NCBI RefSeq assembly: GCF_024753135.1
Contig: NZ_JANUGP010000004.1
Location: 124,001-188,000 of the forward strand
Reading direction: 5' to 3'
Source of the DNA: Streptomyces pyxinicus
GTDB lineage: Bacteria > Actinomycetota > Actinomycetes > Streptomycetales > Streptomycetaceae
DNA: 64,000 nucleotides
Shown: in pieces, positions 1 to 9,749 of the stretch
Position numbering within the stretch: position 1 is the first letter of the stretch
How the letters are laid out: each line of letters starts with the position of its first letter
Position numbers and translations under genes: made by a program
Notes under the pieces: generated by a model
The model's database searches: none
The model's input: only the letters and a program-made list of their open reading frames with translations
What the model was told of the DNA's origin: nothing

Positions 1-298
1 GGACCGCGCCGAAGAGCAGCACGGCGAGGACGCGGGCGGCGAAAACCGTCGCCACTGCGAACGCCACGCCGCGATAGCCGCCGCCGAAGGCGCCCTCGGC
101 GATCGCCGCCTGGAGGGCGAGGACGACCAGCACCAGCAGGGCGAGGGCGTCACCGACACCGCTCACCAGCTGCGCGCTCCACAGGCGTCGCACATCCGGT
201 CGGTGCAGCAGGGAACGGACGGCGCGCTCGCGGGAGTCCGCGACCAGGGCGTCGTCCGGGGCGGTGGTGGGGGCCGTTGGCTGCTCGGCTCGCGTCAT
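1..298 (-). CDS. N-terminal part of membrane protein, probable MFS-like/thymidylate kinase fusion (partial)
   Basis: Leftward gene that runs off the left edge; only about 99 residues are visible. The ATG start (296-298) is followed by a polar stretch rich in Thr, Ala and Pro, then hydrophobic segments (AALALLVLVVLALQAAI-like, then AVATVFAARVLAVLLFGAV) typical of the first helices of an MFS-type membrane domain. In S. coelicolor the gene just downstream of topA encodes a large protein joining such a membrane domain to a thymidylate kinase; the assignment here rests on that remembered synteny, because the kinase part lies outside the window. It follows topA in the same direction with a gap of about 145 bp. 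Confidence 0.5.
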   Translation of the reverse strand, partial: MTRAEQPTAPTTAPDDALVADSRERAVRSLLHRPDVRRLWSAQLVSGVGDALALLVLVVLALQAAIAEGAFGGGYRGVAFAVATVFAARVLAVLLFGAV

Positions 299-444
299 GC
301 GTTCAGCCTATCCGCAGCCACCGACACCACACCCGCCCGTCCTGGCATGCGCACGCCCCGACACCGAAGTGATGCCGGGGCGTTCGCTCGACGGTTCGAT
401 TCGCGAAGCCGACAGAGCCCGTGCGGGGCCTTCTCAGGGGGCTG

Positions 445-3273
445 TCAGTCCTCGGCGCCGGAGGCGGTCGCCCGGGAAGCCGTCGCCTTCTTCGCGGTGG
501 TCTTCTTGGCGGTCGTCTTCTTCGCGGTGGTCGTCTTCTTGGCCGCCGTCTTCTTGGCGGCGGTCTTCTTCGCCGGGGCCGTCTTCTTGGCCGCCGCCTT
601 CTTCGCGGTCTTCTTGGCGGGGCCCTTCGCGCGCTTCTCGGCGAGCAGTTCGAAGCCGCGCTCCGGGGTGATCTCCTCGACGCTGTCACCGGAGCGCAGG
701 GTCGCGTTGGTCTCGCCGTCGGTGACGTACGGACCGAAGCGGCCGTCCTTGACCACCACGGGCTTGCCCGAGACCGGGTCCTCGCCCAGCTCCTTCAGCG
801 GCGGCTTGGCCGCGGCCCGGCCGCGCTGCTTGGGCTGGGCGTAGATCTCCTGCGCCTCCTCCAGCGTGATCGTGAAGAGCTGGTCCTCGGACTGGAGCGA
901 GCGCGAGTCGGTGCCCTTCTTCAGGTACGGGCCGTAGCGGCCGTTCTGCGCGGTGATCTCCACGCCCTCGGCGTCCGTCCCGACCACCCGCGGCAGCGAC
1001 ATCAGCTTCAGCGCGTCGTCGAGGGTGACCGTGTCCAGCGACATGGACTTGAAGAGGGAGGCGGTACGCGGCTTGACCGCGTTCTTGCCGGTCTTCGGGG
1101 TGCCTTCGGGCAGCACCTCGGTGACGTACGGGCCGTAGCGGCCGTCCTTGGCGATGATCTGGTGACCGGACACCGGGTCGGTGCCCAGCTCGAAGTCGCC
1201 GCTCGGCTTGGCGAGAAGTTCCTCCGCCAGCTCGACGGACAGCTCGTCGGGCGCCAGGTCCTCCGGGATGTCCGCGCGCTGGTGGTTCTCGGAGTCCTTC
1301 TCACCGCGCTCGATGTAGGGACCGTAGCGGCCGACGCGCAGCACGATGTCGTTGCCGACCGGGAACGAGGACACCTCGCGCGCGTCGATCGCGCCCAGGT
1401 CGGTCACCAGTTCCTTGAGGCCGCCGAGGTGGTCCCCATCGCCGTTGCCGGCGTCGGCCGCGGCGCCCGTGACGGTGCCCTCGCCGAAGTAGAACCGCTT
1501 CAGCCACGGCACGGCCCGGGCCTCGCCGCGGGCGATGCGGTCGAGGTCGTCCTCCATCCTGGCGGTGAAGTCGTAGTCGACGAGCCGCCCGAAGTGCTTC
1601 TCCAGGAGGTTGACCACGGCAAAGGACAGGAATGACGGGACGAGCGCCGTGCCCTTCTTGAAGACGTAACCGCGGTCGAGGATCGTGCCGATGATCGACG
1701 CGTACGTCGACGGACGGCCGATCTCGCGCTCTTCCAGCTCCTTGACCAGCGAGGCCTCGGTGTAGCGGGCCGGGGGCTTGGTGGCGTGGCCGTCGACCGT
1801 GATCTCCTCGGCGGCCAGCGGGTCGCCCTCGGAGACCTGCGGCAGCCGGCGCTCGCGGTCGTCCAGCTCGGCGTTCGGGTCGTCGGCGCCCTCGACGTAG
1901 GCCTTCAGGAAGCCGTGGAAGGTGATCGTCTTGCCGGAGGCGCTGAACTCCACGTCCCGGCCGTCGGCGGCGGTGCCGCCGATCTTGACGGTGACCGAGT
2001 TGCCGGTCGCGTCCTTCATCTGGGAGGCGACGGTCCGCTTCCAGATCAGCTCGTACAGCTTGAACTGGTCGCCGGTCAGGCCGGTCTCGGCGGGCGTGCG
2101 GAAACGATCACCCGAGGGGCGGATCGCCTCGTGCGCCTCCTGCGCGTTCTTGACCTTGCCGGCGTAGGTGCGCGGCTGCGGGGGCAGGTAGTCGGCGCCG
2201 TACAGCTGCGTGACCTGGGCGCGGGCGGCCGCCACGGCGGTCTCGCTCAGCGTCGTGGAGTCCGTACGCATGTACGTGATGTAGCCGTTCTCGTACAGCT
2301 TCTGGGCGACCTGCATGGTCGCCTTGGCGCCGAAGCCGAGCTTGCGGCTGGCCTCCTGCTGCAGCGTCGTCGTACGGAACGGGGCGTACGGCGAGCGGCG
2401 GTACGGCTTCGACTCGACCGACCGGACGGCGAAGCGGGTGTTCTCCAGGGCGGCGGCGAGGGCGCGGGCGTTCGCCTCGTCGAGGTGGAGGGTGTTCGCG
2501 CTCTTGAGCTGCCCCAGGGAGTCGAAGTCACGGCCCTGCGCGACCCGCCGGCCGTCGACGCTCTGCAGGCGCGCGACCAGCGACGACGGGTCGGAGGAAT
2601 CCCCCGCGCGGCCGGTGCCGAAGGTGCCCGTCAGGTCCCAGTACTCGGCGGAGCGGAAGGCGATGCGCTCGCGTTCCCGCTCGACGACGAGCCGGGTGGC
2701 GACGGACTGCACACGGCCCGCCGAGAGCCGGGGCATGACCTTCTTCCACAGCACCGGCGAGACCTCGTAGCCGTAGAGCCGGTCGAGGATACGGCGGGTC
2801 TCCTGGGCGTCGACCAGGCGCTGGTTGAGCTGGCGCGGGTTGGCGACGGCGGCGCGGATCGCGTCCTTGGTGATCTCGTGGAAGACCATCCGCTTGACGG
2901 GGATCTTCGGCTTGAGGACCTCCTGGAGGTGCCAGGCGATCGCCTCGCCCTCCCGGTCCTCATCGGTGGCGAGGAATAGCTCGTCGGAGTCCTTCAGCAG
3001 GTCCTTGAGCTTCTTGACCTGGGCCTTCTTGTCGGCGTTGACCACATAGATCGGCTGGAAGTCGTGTTCGACGTCCACACCGAGGCGGCGGACCTCGCCG
3101 GTGTACTTCTCGGGCACCTCGGCGGCGCCGTTGGGAAGGTCACGGATGTGCCCGACGCTCGCCTCGACTACGTAGCCGGGGCCGAGGTAGCCCTTGATCG
3201 TCTTCGCCTTGGCAGGCGACTCGACGATGACGAGTCGGCGGCCGCCCTGTGCGGTCTCGCTGGTCGGGGACAA
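445..3273 (-). CDS. topA: DNA topoisomerase I (type IA)
   Basis: Relaxes negatively supercoiled DNA by single-strand passage in the cytoplasm. The 942-residue protein starts at a TTG (SPTSETAQGG) preceded by GAGAAGAG. The Toprim domain is at the N-terminus (VIVESPAKAKTIKGYLG, with ATDEDREGEAIAWHL near residue 110). The active-site tyrosine lies in GYITYMRTDST near residue 330. Several C-terminal topoisomerase repeats follow, each containing a DGRYGPY-like core. There are no zinc-finger cysteine clusters, as usual for actinobacterial TopA. The last 60 residues are a Lys/Ala tail of (T/A)AKKT repeats, known in Streptomyces TopA to increase processivity. It lies upstream of the thymidylate-kinase-like gene on the same strand. 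Confidence 0.97.
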   Translation of the reverse strand: MSPTSETAQGGRRLVIVESPAKAKTIKGYLGPGYVVEASVGHIRDLPNGAAEVPEKYTGEVRRLGVDVEHDFQPIYVVNADKKAQVKKLKDLLKDSDELFLATDEDREGEAIAWHLQEVLKPKIPVKRMVFHEITKDAIRAAVANPRQLNQRLVDAQETRRILDRLYGYEVSPVLWKKVMPRLSAGRVQSVATRLVVERERERIAFRSAEYWDLTGTFGTGRAGDSSDPSSLVARLQSVDGRRVAQGRDFDSLGQLKSANTLHLDEANARALAAALENTRFAVRSVESKPYRRSPYAPFRTTTLQQEASRKLGFGAKATMQVAQKLYENGYITYMRTDSTTLSETAVAAARAQVTQLYGADYLPPQPRTYAGKVKNAQEAHEAIRPSGDRFRTPAETGLTGDQFKLYELIWKRTVASQMKDATGNSVTVKIGGTAADGRDVEFSASGKTITFHGFLKAYVEGADDPNAELDDRERRLPQVSEGDPLAAEEITVDGHATKPPARYTEASLVKELEEREIGRPSTYASIIGTILDRGYVFKKGTALVPSFLSFAVVNLLEKHFGRLVDYDFTARMEDDLDRIARGEARAVPWLKRFYFGEGTVTGAAADAGNGDGDHLGGLKELVTDLGAIDAREVSSFPVGNDIVLRVGRYGPYIERGEKDSENHQRADIPEDLAPDELSVELAEELLAKPSGDFELGTDPVSGHQIIAKDGRYGPYVTEVLPEGTPKTGKNAVKPRTASLFKSMSLDTVTLDDALKLMSLPRVVGTDAEGVEITAQNGRYGPYLKKGTDSRSLQSEDQLFTITLEEAQEIYAQPKQRGRAAAKPPLKELGEDPVSGKPVVVKDGRFGPYVTDGETNATLRSGDSVEEITPERGFELLAEKRAKGPAKKTAKKAAAKKTAPAKKTAAKKTAAKKTTTAKKTTAKKTTAKKATASRATASGAED

Positions 3274-3540
3274 CTTGGCTCTTCTCTCCGGTCGACGCTG
3301 GGGCCTCCCCAGGCCTTCGTCCCGGGGTCGCGGCGTACTGCTGGCTCGTGTGACGCTGCGGAGTGTGACGGTACATCCCGCTCCCGTGTCAAACGGGAAA
3401 AGCCCACAACGGCCACTCGAACGGTAACCCGACTACCGTCATTCCTGCCGCCCGGAGTACCAGGCGATCACACGGCGCCTGTCCGGAGCGTGACGCTCCC
3501 TTTACTCCCCCGGCACCCCGGCGCCCGGGCTCCGCCGACG

Positions 3541-3738
3541 TCAGAGGCGGGTCAGGCAGTACGCGGCGAAGATCAGCGCGAGGGCGCCGGCCAGGCTCGC
3601 GAGGGTGGCCGATGCGACCCGGCTCACACCCTCGGCGACCGGCTCACCGCGCCGCAGCCTGACCCCGGTCCAGGTCAGCAGAGCGGCTCCGAACAGGGCG
3701 AACACCACTCCCGCGAAGATCGCCGGTGCGCTCTCCAT
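3541..3738 (-). CDS. Small two-helix membrane protein
   Basis: A 65-residue protein starting MESAPAIFAG. Two hydrophobic segments (about residues 6-25 and 41-62) are separated by a short positively charged stretch (RLRRGEP), so a helical hairpin in the membrane is likely. A longer reading from 3951 is open, but its extra N-terminus is Arg/Pro-rich and looks like out-of-frame sequence, so I prefer the internal ATG. No family recognised. It lies alone between topA and an unknown gene, all leftward. Confidence 0.6.
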   Translation of the reverse strand: MESAPAIFAGVVFALFGAALLTWTGVRLRRGEPVAEGVSRVASATLASLAGALALIFAAYCLTRL

Positions 3739-3947
3739 GCCGTCCCCCTCGCCCTGCCCCGTCGGTCGTGCCCAGCGCCCGGAGAGTGGCACGCGCGGGA
3801 GGCCGGCGAGCGACATCGAGGTGAACGGAAGGCCGACGCGCCCTCGAACAGGCGATCGAGCACGGTCGGCCGGGCGTCGCCGCGCATATTTTTCGGCCGT
3901 TTTGCCAAGGGAGGTGAGGGAGGTGGGCGCGGACGGCGTGGCGGGGC

Positions 3948-4484
3948 TCACCGCAGACCCGCGACCTCCCGCAGGCAGGCGCGGTCGGCGGCGTCCGGGA
4001 AGCCGTCCGCCAGGCCGGCCACCTCAGGCGCGTGCGCGGCGAAGACCGCCCCGCAGCGCAGGCGCTCCGCGTGGTCGGCGGCGCCGCCGGAGAACCTCGG
4101 CACCGGCTCGTCCGCGTCGTACGGCGTGCAGAGCTCGGCGGCGAGGAGCAGCCCGCCGAGCAGGTCGGCCCGGACCGGAAGACCCGGATCGGCGGCGAGC
4201 CGGAGCAGGAACGGCAGCGCCACCGGCATCACCGCGCTCAGCCGGAAGACACCGTCCATGAGCACGTTGTCGAGGACCCGCTGGGCCTCGGCGGCGGCAT
4301 CGGGATCGAGCAGGCCCCGCAGGACGGCCGGCACCCCGGCGGGGCAGCCGGGGATCTCGGACCAGGCGATCTCGTCACAGCCGCGCAGCACGGGATGCGT
4401 GCCGCCCGCCTCGGTGACCCGGGGATACGCCCGAAGGAACCGGGCGACCTCGGCCTCCTTGGCCGCCGCGTCCAGCACGCACAT
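3948..4484 (-). CDS. Conserved hypothetical protein, mostly helical
   Basis: A 178-residue protein starting MCVLDAAAKEAEVARFL. The ATG is chosen because it follows a purine-rich GGAGCGGGGAACAGCG; a longer frame reaches 4559. The sequence is rich in Ala, Leu and Asp and looks like stacked helices without signal peptide or membrane segment. It contains DEIAWSEIPGCPAG and repeated LL(A/G)-type helices, which could suit a HEAT-like or immunity-type fold, but I recognise no family and assign no function. Confidence 0.6.
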   Translation of the reverse strand: MCVLDAAAKEAEVARFLRAYPRVTEAGGTHPVLRGCDEIAWSEIPGCPAGVPAVLRGLLDPDAAAEAQRVLDNVLMDGVFRLSAVMPVALPFLLRLAADPGLPVRADLLGGLLLAAELCTPYDADEPVPRFSGGAADHAERLRCGAVFAAHAPEVAGLADGFPDAADRACLREVAGLR

Positions 4485-4648
4485 CGCTGTTCCCCGCTCC
4501 CCCACGTGACCCGGCCTGGCTCCGACGAGCATCCCATCCGCGCGGCACCCTCCCGTCACCGGGACGCCTGCGCGCCTCCGGGGACGCGGGTACGACGGCA
4601 GGCGTACGCGGCACCCGCACCCCCGCCGGTGCCGCTACGCGCCACGCC

Positions 4649-6169
4649 TCAGCCAACCGGCTCCAGGAAGCCCTGCTCCACCAGCAGCCGGATCTGCGCC
4701 GGCGTGCGGTCGCGCAGCAGTACCGGGTCCTCGTGCACGAGCTGGGCGATGGCGTCCAGGATGCGGCCCGCGCTCAGCGAGCCGTCGCACACGCCCGCGA
4801 AACCGGCGCCGACCGTGTCCACCTTGGTGGCCCGGCGCATGCCGCGGTGCTGGCGCAGCACCACGTGCTCCGGGTCCTCGGCGCCGGGCAGCCCGACCTG
4901 CTCCTGGACCACTTCCGCGGTCAGCCGGAAGTGGCTGTCCAGCAGCGCCGCGTCGTCGTGCGCGCGGAGGAAGTCGAGTCGCTCGAAGTGGTCCCGGATC
5001 GCCTCCCCGAGCGGCTGCTCCACCGGGTGCGGCCACTCCTCCACCGTGACGACGGGCTCGGCGGAGCCCGTCCGGCGCAGGGTGATCCAGCCGAAGCCGA
5101 CCGCCTTCACCTTGCGCGCCTCGAACTCGTCGAGCCAGGCGTCGTAACGCGCCTGGTACTCCACCGGGTCCCCGCGGTGGTCCCCGGCGTCCCTCAGCCA
5201 CAGCTCGGCGTACTGCGTGACGTCCTGCACCTCGCGCTGCACGATCCAGGCATCGCACCCGCGCGGCACCCACGACCTGAGTCTGTCCTGCCAGTCCTCC
5301 CCTGCCACGTGCTGCCAGTTGGCGAGGAACTGCGCGAACCCGCCCTCGGTCAGCCGTTCCCCCGCCTGCTGAACGAGCGAGCGGCACAGATCGTCCCCGC
5401 CCATGCCACCGTCCCGGTAGGTCAGCCGGGCGCCCGGCGAGATGACGAACGGCGGGTTGGACACGATCAGGTCGAAGGTCTCGTCGTCCCGGACCGGTTC
5501 GAACAGCGAGCCCTCGCGCAGGTCCGCGGCGGGGGCGCCGGAGAGCGCGAGCGTGAGCGCGGTGATGTGCAGCGCGCGCGGGTTGAGGTCGGTCGCGGTC
5601 ACGCGCGTGGCGTGCTGCGCGGCGTGCAGCGCCTGGATGCCGGAGCCGGTGCCGAGGTCCAGCGCGGCGGCGACGGGCGCCCGGACGGTGATGCCGGCGA
5701 GGGTCGTGGAGGCGCCGCCGACGCCCAGGACCACGCCTTCGTCGCGCTGTCCGATGCCGCCCGCGCCGCCCACCGCGCAGCCAAGGTCCGAGACGATGAA
5801 CCAGTCCTCGCCGTCCGGGCCGCCGTAGGGCCGTACGTCCACGGTCGCGGCCACCTCGTCGCCGCCCGCGCGCGTGAGCCAGCCGGCCGCCAGGGCCTCC
5901 TCCACCGGCAGTACGGCCGCCACGCGCGCGTGCGGCACGGGCTGCTGGAGCAGGAAGAGCCGTACGAGCGTCTCCAGCGGCGTGTCGCCGCGGGTGGCCC
6001 GGAGCGCGGGCACGGTCTCGCTGCGGGCCAGCGCCGCGTACGCGGGCGCGCCGAGCAGATCGAGCAGCCCGTCGGCGGTGAAGGTGGCGGCCAGCAGCGC
6101 GTCCCGCAGACGCGCGGCGGTCTCGGGCCGGTCGGAAGCGGGCAGGGTGGCGAGTCCGGAGTCAGTCAC
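4649..6169 (-). CDS. SAM-dependent methyltransferase, HemK/RsmC-like
   Basis: A 506-residue protein with a class I methyltransferase domain in its middle. The glycine-rich SAM loop is ALDLGTGSGIQALHAAQHA (about residues 190-208), the acidic end of strand 2 is ATDLNPRAL, and the catalytic motif IV is IVSNPPFVISPG (about 256-267). The NPPF motif is typical of enzymes that methylate amide or exocyclic amino groups (PrmC/HemK, RsmC, N6-adenine enzymes). The N-terminal 150 and C-terminal 170 residues are accessory regions of unknown role, as in a family widespread in actinobacteria. Substrate not deducible. GTG start. The gene ends 28 bp before the lipoprotein gene reading leftward from it. Confidence 0.85.
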   Translation of the reverse strand: MTDSGLATLPASDRPETAARLRDALLAATFTADGLLDLLGAPAYAALARSETVPALRATRGDTPLETLVRLFLLQQPVPHARVAAVLPVEEALAAGWLTRAGGDEVAATVDVRPYGGPDGEDWFIVSDLGCAVGGAGGIGQRDEGVVLGVGGASTTLAGITVRAPVAAALDLGTGSGIQALHAAQHATRVTATDLNPRALHITALTLALSGAPAADLREGSLFEPVRDDETFDLIVSNPPFVISPGARLTYRDGGMGGDDLCRSLVQQAGERLTEGGFAQFLANWQHVAGEDWQDRLRSWVPRGCDAWIVQREVQDVTQYAELWLRDAGDHRGDPVEYQARYDAWLDEFEARKVKAVGFGWITLRRTGSAEPVVTVEEWPHPVEQPLGEAIRDHFERLDFLRAHDDAALLDSHFRLTAEVVQEQVGLPGAEDPEHVVLRQHRGMRRATKVDTVGAGFAGVCDGSLSAGRILDAIAQLVHEDPVLLRDRTPAQIRLLVEQGFLEPVG

Positions 6170-6197
6170 GCCCCCATTGTGGCCCGTGACGGGCGGC

Positions 6198-6791
6198 TCA
6201 GCCCGTGGCGGCCGAAGGCGTCGCGGAGGTCTTCGTGCAGCCCTTCTGCTGGCTGACCGCCTCGTTGACGTCGCCCTTCTCCAGGTTCTGCAACGCGCTG
6301 ATCGCGCCGTCGTACTGCCCCGACACCGCCTTCATCCGCTCCGAGAGGTCGCTGAGACCGGAGGCGAACTTGGTCTGGTTCTTGGTGTCGAGCCCGTCCA
6401 CCCGCTTCTTCAGGTCGGCGTAGGCCGCGGACAGCGCCGTGAGCTTCTTGACGGCGTCCTGCTGCTTGCGCTTGCCGTCCTCGATGCCGGGGGGCGCCCC
6501 GGCGTTGCCGAGGGTCGTGGCGCGGGCCTTGAAGCCGTCGGCCAGTTCCTGGAAGGCCTGCGAGTCGGTCTTCTGCACGTCCTTGGGCGGGCCGTCCTTG
6601 GCGACCGCCGCGAGCGCGTCGAAGGCCTCGGAGATCTTCGCCTGCTGGGCGGGCAGCGGGTCGCACACCGACTTGGCCCAGGACACCAGCTTCGGGTCGG
6701 GCCCCTTGTCGCCGTCGCTGCCGCCGCATCCCGACAGCGCCACCACCAGTACCGCACCGCCGGACAGCGCGGCCGTGAGCTTCTTGTTCAC
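6198..6791 (-). CDS. Small secreted lipoprotein
   Basis: A 197-residue protein from a GTG start (VNKKLTAALSGG) with GGAAGGGA upstream. The N-terminus is a lipoprotein signal: short KK-positive region, hydrophobic core, lipobox LSGC, then Gly/Ser/Asp linker. The mature part is predicted helical and rich in Lys, Ala, Asp and Gln, with heptad-like spacing, and has no catalytic motif I can see. It is probably anchored to the outer face of the membrane. Function unknown. Confidence 0.8.
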   Translation of the reverse strand: MNKKLTAALSGGAVLVVALSGCGGSDGDKGPDPKLVSWAKSVCDPLPAQQAKISEAFDALAAVAKDGPPKDVQKTDSQAFQELADGFKARATTLGNAGAPPGIEDGKRKQQDAVKKLTALSAAYADLKKRVDGLDTKNQTKFASGLSDLSERMKAVSGQYDGAISALQNLEKGDVNEAVSQQKGCTKTSATPSAATG

Positions 6792-6951
6792 CGGACAGGT
6801 CCCTTCCACGGCTCTCGGCCCCCGGAATCTACACGGCGGACGCGCACATCCCCTCACCCGGACGTCCTGTAGATCAGCTTTTGTGACTCTTCGCACCGCA
6901 GGAGAGAAGGCTCACGGCATGGAGCGGCGGCGTCAGCACGTGCACACGGGA

Positions 6952-6989
6952 GCGGGCGGGCGGGGCGTCAGTACGCACCGCCCGCCCGC
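6952..6989 (-). terminator. Probable transcription terminator after the pyrophosphatase gene
   Basis: Inverted repeat: 12-bp arms GCGGGCGGGCGG (6952-6963) and its complement (6978-6989), separated by 14 bp. It lies just past the leftward pyrophosphatase gene. No clear T-run, which is common for Streptomyces terminators. Confidence 0.6.
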
Positions 6990-7016
6990 CTGTCGTAGAG
7001 GCCCTCCGCCGTCGGC

Positions 7017-9422
7017 CTACGAAACCACCGCCGCGTCCGACGAGTTGGCGACCCGACCGGTGCTCTCGTCGTCCCCGACGGCGATCCCGCGCCGTTTGGA
7101 GATGTACACGGCGACGAGGATCACCAGGAAGGCGAGGATCGCGACACCGATCCGCACGCCGAGGTTCTTGTCGTCGCCGTAGGAGAACTTGATCACCGCG
7201 GGCGCGATCAGCAGCGAGACCAGGTTCATGACCTTCAGCAGCGGGTTGATCGCCGGTCCGGCGGTGTCCTTGAAGGGGTCGCCGACCGTGTCGCCGATCA
7301 CCGTGGCCGCGTGTGCCTCGCTGCCCTTGCCGCCGTGGTGGCCGTCCTCCACCAGCTTCTTGGCGTTGTCCCAGGCGCCACCGGAGTTGGCGAGAAACAC
7401 CGCCATCAGCGTGCCCGCGCCGATCGCGCCGGCCAGATAGGAGCCGAGCGCGCCGACGCCGAGCGTGAACCCGACGAAGATCGGCGCCATGACGGCGAGC
7501 AGACCCGGCGTGGCCAGCTCCCGCAGGGCGTCCCGGGTGCAGATGTCGACGACCTTGCCGTACTCGGGCTTCTCGGTGAAGTCCATGATCCCGGGCTTCT
7601 CGCGGAACTGCCGCCGCACCTCGAACACCACCGAACCCGCCGACCGCGACACGGCGTTGATGGCCAGCCCGGAGAAGAGGAAGACGACCGCGGCGCCCGC
7701 GATGAGGCCGACCAGGTTGTTGGGCTGCGAGATGTCCAGGGACAAGCTCAGCGGCGCGCCGGGACCGGTGAGCTTCGCCCCGACGTCCTGCACGTTGGTG
7801 GTGATCGCGTCGCGGTACGACCCGAACAGCGCCGACGCGGCGAGCACGGCGGTGGCGATGGCGATGCCCTTGGTGATGGCCTTGGTGGTGTTGCCGACCG
7901 CGTCCAGGTTGGTGAGCACCTGCGCGCCCGCCCCCTCGACGTCGCCGGACATCTCGGCGATGCCCTGCGCGTTGTCGGAGACCGGCCCGAAGGTGTCCAT
8001 GGCGACGATCACGCCGACCGTGGTGAGCAGGCCGGTGCCGGCCAGGGCCACCGCGAACAGCGCCAGCATGATCGACGTGCCGCCCAGCAGGAACGCCCCG
8101 TACACCGACAGCCCGATGAGCAGCGCGGTGTAGACGGCCGACTCCAGGCCGACCGAGATGCCGGCGAGGACGACGGTGGCCGGTCCGGTGAGGGAGGTCT
8201 TGCCGATGTCCCGGACCGGTCGGCGAGTGGTCTCGGTGAAGTAGCCGGTCAGCTGCTGGATGACAGCCGCCAGCAGGATGCCGATGGCCACCGCCACCAG
8301 GGCCAGGATCCGCGGGTCGCCGTCCTTGCCCTTGATCGCCGCGTCCGTCACCCCGGCGAGGCCGGAGTACGTCGACGGCAGGTAGACGTAGACCGCGACC
8401 GCGACCAGGACGAGGGAGATCACCGCGGAGACGAAGAAGCCGCGGTTGATCGCGGTCATGCCGCTGCGGTCGGTGCGGCGCGGGGCGACGGCGAAGATGC
8501 CGATCATCGCCGTGATCACCCCGATGGCGGGCACCAGCAGCGGGAAGGCCAGTCCGGAGTCACCGAAGGCGACCTTGCCGAGGATCAGCGCGGCCACCAG
8601 GGTGACGGCGTAGGACTCGAACAGGTCGGCCGCCATGCCCGCGCAGTCGCCGACGTTGTCGCCCACGTTGTCGGCGATGGTCGCGGCATTGCGCGGGTCG
8701 TCCTCCGGAATGCCCTTCTCGACCTTGCCGACCAGGTCGGCGCCGACGTCGGCGGCCTTGGTGAAGATGCCGCCGCCCACCCGCATGAACATCGCGATCA
8801 GGGCGGCGCCGAGGCCGAAGCCCTCCAGCACCTTCGGCGCGTCGGCGGCGTACACCAGCACCACGCAGGAGGCGCCCAGCAGGCCGAGCCCCACCGTGAA
8901 CATGCCGACCACACCACCGGTGCGAAATGCGATCTTCATCGCGGTGTGCGAGACGGTGGTGAGATCCTTTTCGGGTTCACCGACGGCCGGCGTGGCTTCC
9001 CGGGCGGCCGCGGCGACGCGCACATTGCTGCGCACGGCGAGCCACATGCCGATATAACCGGTGGCCGCCGAGAACGCGGCTCCGATCAGGAAGAACACCG
9101 AGCGTCCGGCTCGCTGATTCCAGTCGTCCGCGGGCAGCAGCAGAAGCAGGAAGAAGACGACGACGGCGAATACGCCGAGTGTGCGCAGTTGCCGGGCGAG
9201 ATACGCCTTGGCGCCTTCCTGGACCGCCTCGGCGATCTCTTTCATGCTGTCGGTGCCCTCGCCGGCCGCCAGCACCTGGCGCAGCAGGATCCCGGCGACC
9301 ACCAGCGCGGCCACGGCGACCGCCGCGATGACGGCCACGAGGATCCGGTTGTCGTCGGTCAGGACCGCTGCCGCGAGGTCTGTGGGACGTACCGACTGCT
9401 GAGGGGTAGAAAGCCCCGCCAT
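7017..9422 (-). CDS. hppA: Membrane-bound proton-translocating pyrophosphatase, K+-independent type
   Basis: Couples hydrolysis of cytoplasmic pyrophosphate to proton export. The 801-residue protein is almost wholly made of transmembrane helices (about 16). Substrate-binding signatures are intact: DVGADLVGKVEKGIPEDDP and IADNVGDNVGDCAGMAADL (about residues 220-265), and later DNAQGIAEMSGD. The motif GNTTKAITKG carries Lys where K+-dependent enzymes have Ala (GNTTAA), which marks the K+-independent, H+-pumping class. A second acidic cluster, DTVGDPFKDTAGPAINPLLK, is near the C-terminus. AAGGAGG precedes the ATG by about 6 bases. Monocistronic by layout. Confidence 0.96.
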   Translation of the reverse strand: MAGLSTPQQSVRPTDLAAAVLTDDNRILVAVIAAVAVAALVVAGILLRQVLAAGEGTDSMKEIAEAVQEGAKAYLARQLRTLGVFAVVVFFLLLLLPADDWNQRAGRSVFFLIGAAFSAATGYIGMWLAVRSNVRVAAAAREATPAVGEPEKDLTTVSHTAMKIAFRTGGVVGMFTVGLGLLGASCVVLVYAADAPKVLEGFGLGAALIAMFMRVGGGIFTKAADVGADLVGKVEKGIPEDDPRNAATIADNVGDNVGDCAGMAADLFESYAVTLVAALILGKVAFGDSGLAFPLLVPAIGVITAMIGIFAVAPRRTDRSGMTAINRGFFVSAVISLVLVAVAVYVYLPSTYSGLAGVTDAAIKGKDGDPRILALVAVAIGILLAAVIQQLTGYFTETTRRPVRDIGKTSLTGPATVVLAGISVGLESAVYTALLIGLSVYGAFLLGGTSIMLALFAVALAGTGLLTTVGVIVAMDTFGPVSDNAQGIAEMSGDVEGAGAQVLTNLDAVGNTTKAITKGIAIATAVLAASALFGSYRDAITTNVQDVGAKLTGPGAPLSLSLDISQPNNLVGLIAGAAVVFLFSGLAINAVSRSAGSVVFEVRRQFREKPGIMDFTEKPEYGKVVDICTRDALRELATPGLLAVMAPIFVGFTLGVGALGSYLAGAIGAGTLMAVFLANSGGAWDNAKKLVEDGHHGGKGSEAHAATVIGDTVGDPFKDTAGPAINPLLKVMNLVSLLIAPAVIKFSYGDDKNLGVRIGVAILAFLVILVAVYISKRRGIAVGDDESTGRVANSSDAAVVS

Positions 9423-9689
9423 TCGTCCTCCTTGACGCTTGGGCTGAGCTCAAGATGTGGACGGATTGTAGGTACCACGGAGTGATCTAAACAGGGGACG
9501 GGAAACGGAAATGGCCTACTCGTCCTTCCCCATAAATGATCGCGATCACACCACGGAACCCGAAAGGGCTAATGCCTCAGGGGCATTGACGGCGACATTG
9601 AGCCTTGATCCATCACCTGGGCTATTGATCGTGAATTCCTTCACGAATTCGCCAGGCCACCGGAAGCGCTCTGTGAAGAGGCAGGCCGG

Positions 9690-9724
9690 AAAACACGACG
9701 AGAGCCCTGCTCGGCAGGGCTCTC
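9690..9724 (-). terminator. Rho-independent terminator of the bldG operon
   Basis: Perfect 11-bp stem GAGAGCCCTGC / GCAGGGCTCTC (9700-9710 with 9714-9724) and a 3-base loop. In the leftward direction it is followed by GTCGTGTTTTCC, giving a short T-run. It lies 26 bp past the stop of the anti-sigma factor gene. Confidence 0.8.
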
Positions 9725-9749
9725 GGGAGTTGGGCGGGCAGTGGCCGGG

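Noticed and set aside
480..640. Short repeats resembling a tandem array
   Set aside because: They encode the Lys/Ala tail of TopA; codon repetition explains them.
421..1635. Long rightward open frame opposite topA
   Set aside because: Antisense shadow of a certain gene; Arg/Gly-rich composition typical of high-GC third-position bias.
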